Source: Candidatus Thorarchaeota archaeon
Lineage (GTDB): Archaea > Asgardarchaeota > Thorarchaeia > Thorarchaeales > Thorarchaeaceae
Reading direction: 5' to 3'
Assembly (NCBI GenBank): GCA_016840245.1
Contig: JAEOST010000359.1
Coordinates: 1-5,681 of the forward strand
DNA: 5,681 nt
In this document: piece by piece, positions 1 through 4,033 of the stretch
Position numbering within the stretch: position 1 is the stretch's first letter
Layout of the letters: each line of letters opens with the position of its first letter
The notes under the pieces: generated by a model
Told to the model about the DNA's origin: nothing
Seen by the model: the letters and a program-made list of their open reading frames with translations, nothing else
The model's database searches: none
Made by a program: the position numbers and the translations under genes

Positions 1-60
1 ACATACGACTATTTGTTGCCGTCAAATCCAACAACCATATTAAATAAAACGGGGGCATAG

Positions 61-609
61 ATGATTAGTAGTTCTTATGATTATTTGTTTAAAATAGTGG
101 TGCTGGGCGAAGGCGCTGTTGGCAAGACTGCCATCGTCACTCGTTTCTCCCATGGGTTCTTCCGCACTGACTACAAGACAACTATTGGCTCTCAGTTTGC
201 GGTCAAGAACATCGAGGTTCCGTCCATCGATGGTTCGACGCTCACTGTGAAGCTCCAGATTTGGGACGTTGCAGGACAATCTCGGTTCCAGATCTTACGG
301 CCAATGTACTATAGAGGTGCAAGTGGCGGGATTCTAGTCTTTGACGTTACTCGTCGTCGGACTTTCTTGGCTCTTGAAGAATGGCTTGACGAATTGATGA
401 AGGCAATAAACAAGGAGATTCCTCTGGTTCTTGTCGCTAACAAGACAGACCTCCCTGACCGCATTGTTGAGCCTGCTGAGGGTCGCGCCTTTGCTGATAG
501 TCACAATATGCCCTATATCGAGTCGTCTGCTAAGACTGGGGAAGGTATCATTGACACATTCGAGGAGTTAGCCACAGTTCTAGTCAAACAGCGCGAGAAG
601 AATATTTAA
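61..609 (+). CDS. Rab/Ras-family small GTPase (Asgard type), 182 aa
   Basis: Predicted GTP-binding and hydrolysing molecular switch, probably cytosolic. All five G motifs are visible: G1 P-loop GEGAVGKT (residues 16-23), G2 threonine in YKTTIGSQF (Thr41), G3 WDVAGQ (68-73, catalytic-type Gln73), G4 NKTD (127-130) and G5 SAK (156-158). The Rab character is strong: YDYLFK before the P-loop (6-11), KLQIWD, and YYRGASGG...VFDVT (83-97) resemble eukaryotic Rab1/Rab8. The usual WDTAGQ threonine is Val70. The protein ends KQREKNI soon after the G domain, with no C-terminal cysteine, so Rab-type prenylation is not possible. The start is firm: an in-frame TAG directly precedes the ATG, and a G-rich stretch (51-55) is a weak ribosome site. 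The next gene begins 82 nt downstream. The family is near certain; the pathway is unknown. Asgard archaea are known to encode many such GTPases. Confidence 0.96.
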   Translation: MISSSYDYLFKIVVLGEGAVGKTAIVTRFSHGFFRTDYKTTIGSQFAVKNIEVPSIDGSTLTVKLQIWDVAGQSRFQILRPMYYRGASGGILVFDVTRRRTFLALEEWLDELMKAINKEIPLVLVANKTDLPDRIVEPAEGRAFADSHNMPYIESSAKTGEGIIDTFEELATVLVKQREKNI

Positions 610-662
610 CCCCCTCATTCTGAGCCCCCATTTTCATTTTGTGATTGAACCGAAGGCATATC

Positions 663-669
663 AGGAGGA
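663..669 (+). promoter_or_regulatory. Strong Shine-Dalgarno sequence at unusually long distance
   Basis: AGGAGGA is the best Shine-Dalgarno match in the window, but 22 nt separate it from the ATG at 692. The intervening in-frame codons include a TAG at 674 and no ATG, GTG or TTG after it, so a closer in-frame start does not exist. Either the leader folds to shorten the distance, or the match is not used for this gene. Confidence 0.4.
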
Positions 670-691
670 AGGTTAGAGCAGAACTCGTAAA

Positions 692-1270
692 ATGAAGCCA
701 GATGAATTCTACGGAGTCAACACACTGCCAGCAATAGGCTGGGCTCTGAATGTCTACACAAAGGCAAAGGGACGATACCCTGTATCAGGCACACTCGAAG
801 CTGTTCTACCTGCAGGTAATCACAAGAAATTCCGAAAGAAGGGTGGACATGAGATTGTAATTTGGATTACAGATCGAAAGATCTATGCTAAGGCCCGTTG
901 CCTTGAGGATAAGGAATGCGAATTCAACAGTGAACGTATTAGTGGCACCGACAGAGAGGCACTCAAGACTATTGATTGGGAACCAATAAACGATAGACGA
1001 TTCTTCCAGATCATGCGTAAAATGGTGATGAAACTGAATCTGGATTATGTCCTCTGGATTCGGTCTTTCACAACAGTCTGTGATAAGAAAGTTAAGATCC
1101 CTCTAACTACTCAATATGGCCGGACGTTTGAGAAGTTCGATGAGTATCGAAAGAACCGCTGGCCAGAAGATGCAACTCCTGATAACCGAGATAAGTTCCT
1201 TGAGGAAGTTCTTGTACGTGTCTGTTTTTGGATAATGACTGCAGCAGCAGTTGATGCCATCAAAACATGA
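692..1270 (+). CDS. Hypothetical protein, 192 aa, no recognised family
   Basis: I do not recognise this protein. It is a soluble-looking chain rich in Lys, Arg and aromatic residues, with tryptophans at 17, 58, 96, 122, 157 and 180. Four cysteines (70, 76, 130, 178) do not form a metal-binding pattern. A very basic patch HKKFRKKGGHE (44-54) precedes a likely beta strand (IVIWI). The C-terminal helix (about 170-190) is hydrophobic and alanine-rich, but too short and mixed for a confident membrane span. There is no signal peptide and none of the G-domain, roadblock or longin hallmarks I know. The ATG at 692 is the first possible start after the in-frame TAG at 674. It lies 82 nt after the GTPase and 16 nt before the kinase-like gene, so it is probably co-transcribed with the latter. 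It could be a GTPase partner, but only position suggests that. Confidence 0.82.
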   Translation: MKPDEFYGVNTLPAIGWALNVYTKAKGRYPVSGTLEAVLPAGNHKKFRKKGGHEIVIWITDRKIYAKARCLEDKECEFNSERISGTDREALKTIDWEPINDRRFFQIMRKMVMKLNLDYVLWIRSFTTVCDKKVKIPLTTQYGRTFEKFDEYRKNRWPEDATPDNRDKFLEEVLVRVCFWIMTAAAVDAIKT

Positions 1271-1286
1271 TTCAGGCTGGGATTTA

Positions 1287-2417
1287 ATGAAGATTGGACT
1301 ACTCATCAATCCTATTGCAGGAATGGGCGGTAAGGTTGGTCTAAAGGGTACTGATGGCGTTGTAGAAGAGGCAATCAAAAGGGGTGCACACCCAATTGCA
1401 CCCGACCGTGCCAAGGAGTTTCTTGAGGCGTTATTGCGATTAATCACTGCATTTGTTGTTGAGTTGGATTTACTAGTCTGTCCGAATGAGATGGGCGCAC
1501 GTGTAGCCAAGGAAGTTGGGATACCTCATAAGGTCGAGACCATCCTGATTAGTGGATGGACCAGTGCCGAGGATACACAACGATGTACAACGGAACTCTA
1601 TGAAGCAGGAGTCCGTTTACTGGTGTTTGTAGGCGGTGATGGCACGGCCCGAGATATCCTCGATGCAGTTGATGAGGGTGGATTTGATGACCTCCTCGTT
1701 CTTGGAGTACCCTCCGGAGTAAAGATGTACAGTGGAATCTTTGTTGTTAATCCAGCAGATGCAGCTGAGGTGGTTCGTCTGGTGTTATCAGGGACCATTA
1801 TGCCAGCAGACTTTGAGATTATGGATGCCGATGAGGAAGCATTCAGAGAGGATCAGTTCATCATACGTCTCTATGGTTATCTGAAGGGTCCTGCAGTTCC
1901 TGCCAGATTTCAGGGTGCGAAACAGGCAAGTCCTGAAACAATCGACGAACATGAAGCACAAGAGGCAATTGCACGATTCATTATTGATGAGATGAAGCCA
2001 GAAGGATTCTACATCTTGGGACCTGGTACTACCGTCAAGACTGTGACCGACTTACTTGAAGTGAAGAAGACGACACTAGGAGTTGATGTCTATCACAACG
2101 GCGTCATTCACAATGATGTGAATGAGCAACAGATTCTGGAGATTATTGAGGACTTTGATATTTCATGGATCATCGTTTCACCCATTGGTCATCAAGGTAT
2201 GTTGTTCGGGCGCGGTAATCAACAGATCAGTCCGGGAGTTATTGAGAAAATTGGGAAAGACCGTATCCGTGTGATTTGTACACCTGCTAAACTTCGTGGG
2301 ATTGAGGGTGGTACCCTGAAAGTCGACACAGGTGACTCTCGCATAGATGATATGCTTCGCGGTCGAATTCGTGTCATAACCGACTACAATGAAATCCGCT
2401 TTATTCAGGTCGAATGA
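1287..2417 (+). CDS. ATP-NAD kinase-like protein (COG3199 type), 376 aa
   Basis: Predicted cytosolic kinase of the NAD kinase/diacylglycerol kinase-like superfamily. By family it may phosphorylate NAD(+) to NADP(+) with ATP or polyphosphate, but the substrate of the COG3199 branch is less certain than for classical NAD kinases. The opening MKIGLLINPIAGMGGKVGLKGTDG is characteristic of the family. The nucleotide-binding GGDGTARD lies at 116-123, with GVPSGVKMYSGIFVVNP at 140-156. C-terminal conserved blocks are LGPGTTVK (244-251), SPIGHQGMLFGRGNQQISP (298-316) and TPAKLRGIEGGTLKVDTGD (332-350). The frame stays open to an ATG at 1251, but that start overlaps the preceding gene by 20 nt and adds 12 residues ahead of the family's usual N-terminus, so 1287 is preferred. 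Its ribosome site is weak (GGCTGGGA, about 1275-1282). The length suits the family and nothing is truncated. It is the last gene of the plus-strand group. Confidence 0.92.
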   Translation: MKIGLLINPIAGMGGKVGLKGTDGVVEEAIKRGAHPIAPDRAKEFLEALLRLITAFVVELDLLVCPNEMGARVAKEVGIPHKVETILISGWTSAEDTQRCTTELYEAGVRLLVFVGGDGTARDILDAVDEGGFDDLLVLGVPSGVKMYSGIFVVNPADAAEVVRLVLSGTIMPADFEIMDADEEAFREDQFIIRLYGYLKGPAVPARFQGAKQASPETIDEHEAQEAIARFIIDEMKPEGFYILGPGTTVKTVTDLLEVKKTTLGVDVYHNGVIHNDVNEQQILEIIEDFDISWIIVSPIGHQGMLFGRGNQQISPGVIEKIGKDRIRVICTPAKLRGIEGGTLKVDTGDSRIDDMLRGRIRVITDYNEIRFIQVE

Positions 2418-2459
2418 ACCATACTGACCTTGTTGACAAGTGATATGTTTGAACCATGT

Positions 2460-2496
2460 ATCCTCTTAGAGGATTGGAATGGAACCTGATTTTTTT
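2460..2496 (+). terminator. Dyad plus T-run ending the kinase operon
   Basis: ATCCTCT-T-AGAGGAT (2460-2474) is a perfect inverted repeat with 7-nt arms, followed 15 nt later by seven consecutive T's (2490-2496). T-rich tracts are the main signal for archaeal transcription termination, and this one lies between two convergent genes, 43-79 nt after the kinase-like stop codon. A smaller dyad CTTGT-TG-ACAAG (2429-2440) precedes it. The gap to the T-run is longer than in a bacterial intrinsic terminator, so the hairpin may not itself be needed. Confidence 0.6.
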
Positions 2497-2502
2497 GGGA
2501 AA

Positions 2503-3228
2503 TTAGTTACCGGGATAGTATCTACATTTTTCTTTCTCGCAGTCACGATTTCTCTCAGAGTGTTGGCAGGACTTTGGTTGAGGAACAGTTCCTAAATCAA
2601 TATTCGAGGTCTGTCGTAGCAGGTTCATGGCCGCAGTCAATCCATAGAATGTTGATCTCTTGCAGCAGCGTACTAGTCCGTCACGCACCATCTCAATTGC
2701 CTCTGCCGTGGCTCTATGTGCCATTTCTCTTTCCCTAGCACGCCTAGGTGTAGAACCAAGGTATAGTGCAACTGTAACTCCTGCACCAACACATGCACCA
2801 CAAGTTCCTGCATACCCGCAGAACCCTCCAGGTATCTTTGCACCTCTTCTTATCCCCTCAAGAACCGTTTCTGCAGTGATGTCAACTCCATCTGGTCTCT
2901 TTATTCCCCGGTTCTTCATGGCGATCAATAGAGCTGCTGGAACAAGAGCGTGATGTTCTGGTCCGTGAAAATGAACACTATGATGTTGATATGCCAATTC
3001 AACTACCTCTTGGGGTTCCACAATCTTACTGTTCTCAGCTAGTCGCCCAAGAAAGGCCAGTGCATCGCTAGAGTGGCAGGAGTCACACACAAAATGGCCA
3101 TCCGGACAATATATGGGTGATTGATAGACCTCATCGCAATAATTGCAGGTCTGCTCAATAGCATCACTGGCGTAGACTAATTGTGTTCCACAGACCATAC
3201 ATGCATATTCGTGTTTGTCATCAGTCAC
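2503..3228 (-). CDS. DUF5714-family zinc-ribbon/cysteine-rich protein, 241 aa
   Basis: Function unknown. I recognise the DUF5714 pattern, known mainly from methanogens and other archaea, sometimes beside radical-SAM methyltransferase genes. An N-terminal metal-binding region carries CMVC (10-13), CNYC (28-31) and CPDGHFVCDSC (41-51). The core has a histidine-rich stretch HHSVHFHGPEHH (82-93) with LVPAALL, then GGFCGYAGTCGACVGAG (135-150), and a Cys188-Cys189 pair. The tail has Cys221, Cys230 and Cys235, ending CRYYPGN. Fifteen cysteines in 241 residues suggest two metal or Fe-S sites: a zinc ribbon and a core/tail site. The start is GTG at 3228: an in-frame TAG directly precedes it, AGGTGA lies 7 nt upstream, and the next Met (residue 11) would cut into the first CxxC. 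It is divergent from the alkyltransferase gene and convergent with the kinase-like gene. The family call is from memory of motifs. Confidence 0.88.
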   Translation of the reverse strand: MTDDKHEYACMVCGTQLVYASDAIEQTCNYCDEVYQSPIYCPDGHFVCDSCHSSDALAFLGRLAENSKIVEPQEVVELAYQHHSVHFHGPEHHALVPAALLIAMKNRGIKRPDGVDITAETVLEGIRRGAKIPGGFCGYAGTCGACVGAGVTVALYLGSTPRRAREREMAHRATAEAIEMVRDGLVRCCKRSTFYGLTAAMNLLRQTSNIDLGTVPQPKSCQHSERNRDCEKEKCRYYPGN

Positions 3229-3235
3229 CTATGTG

Positions 3236-3241
3236 TCACCT
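3236..3241 (-). promoter_or_regulatory. Shine-Dalgarno site fixing the GTG start of the DUF5714 gene
   Basis: On the minus strand AGGTGA sits 7 nt before the GTG at 3228-3226, which is good spacing for an archaeal ribosome site and supports the non-ATG start. The heptamer AGGTGAC recurs 11 nt later, where its internal GTG is the start codon itself, so the ribosome site and start form a small tandem repeat. Confidence 0.6.
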
Positions 3242-3268
3242 ACGAATGGTTTCAGCGTTTTGCAACTT

Positions 3269-3277
3269 GATATGAAT
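3269..3277 (-). promoter_or_regulatory. Candidate TATA box for the DUF5714 gene
   Basis: Read on the minus strand this is ATTCATATC. Its centre lies about 45 nt before the GTG start. Placing transcription about 26 nt downstream gives a start near 3248 and a leader of about 20 nt that would include the AGGTGA site. The match to the archaeal TTTAWATA consensus is only partial. The same 9-mer recurs in direct orientation at 3311-3319. Confidence 0.35.
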
Positions 3278-3282
3278 CCTCT

Positions 3283-3299
3283 GTTATCACTCTGATAAC
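3283..3299. promoter_or_regulatory. Perfect 17-bp dyad, candidate operator between divergent genes
   Basis: GTTATCA-CTC-TGATAAC has two perfect 7-bp arms around a 3-bp spacer. It lies almost exactly in the middle of the 130-bp divergent intergenic region, between the two GATATGAAT repeats that are the best TATA candidates for each direction. Size, symmetry and place fit a homodimeric helix-turn-helix regulator controlling both the DUF5714 and alkyltransferase genes. An RNA hairpin in one of the leaders is less likely, because the dyad lies upstream of both predicted transcription starts. Confidence 0.5.
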
Positions 3300-3310
3300 T
3301 CGGTGATTCC

Positions 3311-3324
3311 GATATGAATGAATA
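3311..3324 (+). promoter_or_regulatory. Candidate TATA element for the alkyltransferase gene
   Basis: GATATGAATGAATA is AT-rich and lies 35-48 nt before the ATG at 3359. Transcription starting about 26 nt downstream would begin near 3342-3348 and give a leader of only 10-17 nt. That fits the absence of a near Shine-Dalgarno sequence before this gene. The consensus match is weak. Confidence 0.3.
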
Positions 3325-3358
3325 TGTAGGGGTTGATTATCCAATCTTGTGATTGACT

Positions 3359-3913
3359 ATGAAGTACCTAATTGGTAGATGTGGATTTGGCCACTTTGGA
3401 ATAATCTTCAAGGCTACAGAAATCGACTCAAAGGCCGTTGAGATCCTTCTACCTAGAAAAAAGGATGATACCCTCTCAAAGATCAAGGAACTGTTCCCAG
3501 ATGCCAAACCTGGTAAATCTCCAGAGATGACGGAATTATCCGATTTGATTCTGGAGTTCTTCAATGGAGATTCTGTAGACATACCAATGACCTATGTTGA
3601 TACCTCCCTCTGTTATCCATTCCAACTCCAAGTTCTGCACACAGAACGCACGATTCCCAGAGGTAAGACAGCATCTTACTCATGGGTAGCCAAACAGATT
3701 GGAACCAAAGCATTTCGAGCTGTTGGGTCCGCCCTTGCTAGAAATCCCTTTCCTATAGTTGTGCCCTGTCACCGAGCAATACGTACTAATCGAACATTGG
3801 GTGGATTTCAAGGAGGCCTCAAGATGAAACGTATGATTTTGGAGATGGAGGGAGTCGACTTTGACTCAAATGGGCGTGTAATTGCTCAAGATATACTGTT
3901 ACCAGAAAGATAA
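3359..3913 (+). CDS. ogt: Methylated-DNA--[protein]-cysteine S-methyltransferase (O6-alkylguanine-DNA alkyltransferase), 184 aa
   Basis: Suicide DNA-repair protein that moves the alkyl group of O6-alkylguanine onto its own cysteine. The active site PCHR is at 136-139 with acceptor Cys137. Aligned from memory to human MGMT, Asn129, Cys137, His138 and Glu164 match the Asn137-Cys145-His146-Glu172 hydrogen-bond network. Arg120 in FRAVG matches the arginine finger Arg128, and Tyr107 in TASYSW matches Tyr114. The usual PCHRV valine is Ala140, and the glycine-rich substrate loop reads NRTLGGFQGG, with Arg145 where human has Gly153. Residues 1-85 form the less conserved N-terminal domain. The first ATG is 3359; a TTG two codons upstream (3353) is also open, just after an in-frame TGA. 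Neither has a near ribosome site; an AGGGG lies at 3328-3332. It is divergent from the DUF5714 gene with a dyad between them. All key residues are present, so it should be active. Confidence 0.95.
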   Translation: MKYLIGRCGFGHFGIIFKATEIDSKAVEILLPRKKDDTLSKIKELFPDAKPGKSPEMTELSDLILEFFNGDSVDIPMTYVDTSLCYPFQLQVLHTERTIPRGKTASYSWVAKQIGTKAFRAVGSALARNPFPIVVPCHRAIRTNRTLGGFQGGLKMKRMILEMEGVDFDSNGRVIAQDILLPER

Positions 3914-3925
3914 TCCCTACAAAAC

Positions 3926-3956
3926 AGAGATTTAATATCTTGTTTTCACAATCTCT
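3926..3956. repeat. Inverted repeat spanning the putative TATA box of the membrane-protein gene
   Basis: AGAGATT (3926-3932) and AATCTCT (3950-3956) are perfect 7-bp inverted arms around 17 bp. They bracket the TATA-like box and end just before the predicted transcription start. This could be an operator at which a bound repressor would block TBP. It could also be chance in AT-rich sequence or part of the alkyltransferase 3' end. Only position and symmetry support it. Confidence 0.3.
3931..3938 (+). promoter_or_regulatory. Candidate TATA box, TTTAATAT
   Basis: TTTAATAT is the closest match to the archaeal TTTAWATA box in the intergenic regions at the right end. It starts 18 nt after the alkyltransferase stop codon. 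A start about 26 nt downstream of its centre would fall near 3961, a few bases before the ATG of the short upstream ORF and about 70 nt before the main ATG at 4030. Confidence 0.45.
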
Positions 3957-3967
3957 TGTCTGTGGAG

Positions 3968-4033
3968 ATGGAGAGGATTAGTTGTATCCTAGAGACAGTA
4001 TTAGTAGATCAGGTCGGGACTCTCCTGAAATGA
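3968..4033 (+). CDS. Possible 21-codon upstream ORF overlapping the next start (ATGA)
   Basis: ATG at 3968 opens 21 codons (MERISCILETVLVDQVGTLLK) and stops at the TGA of an ATGA whose ATG (4030) begins the long membrane-protein frame. ATGA overlaps are the classic geometry of translational coupling. The predicted transcription start near 3961 would make this ORF nearly leaderless, and a GTG two codons upstream (3962) is also in frame. The main ATG has no good ribosome site of its own, which makes coupling attractive. The peptide resembles nothing I know, and an ORF of this size can occur by chance. Confidence 0.3.
   Translation: MERISCILETVLVDQVGTLLK

Noticed and set aside
38..48. TATTAAATAAA as TATA box for the GTPase gene
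   Set aside because: Its centre is only about 18 nt before the ATG, so transcription about 26 nt downstream would start inside the coding region and lose the start codon.
1..60. Nineteen open codons in the GTPase frame ending in TAG directly before the ATG, possibly an upstream gene tail or a readthrough/pyrrolysine TAG
   Set aside because: All three plus-strand frames are open for 13 codons or more before a stop in this short stretch, so no frame stands out. The peptide resembles nothing known, and no downstream domain needs an N-terminal extension.
40..279. Minus-strand 79-residue frame opposite the GTPase
   Set aside because: It is antisense to the G1-G3 region of a certain gene and its product shows no recognisable features.
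610..645. CCCCTCATT / CCCCCATTTTCATT with short T-tracts as a terminator after the GTPase
   Set aside because: The T-runs are only four long and there is no hairpin; the pattern is too weak to split the GTPase from the next gene.
1103..1510. Minus-strand 135-residue frame
   Set aside because: It spans the junction of the two plus-strand genes, and its composition is that of an antisense shadow.
1598..1798. Minus-strand 66-residue frame
   Set aside because: It lies wholly opposite the GGDGT region of the kinase-like gene.
2660..2953. Plus-strand 97-residue frame
   Set aside because: It is antisense to the conserved cysteine-rich core of the DUF5714 gene.
3337..3582. Minus-strand 81-residue frame
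   Set aside because: It overlaps the start and N-terminal domain of the alkyltransferase on the other strand and has no features of its own.
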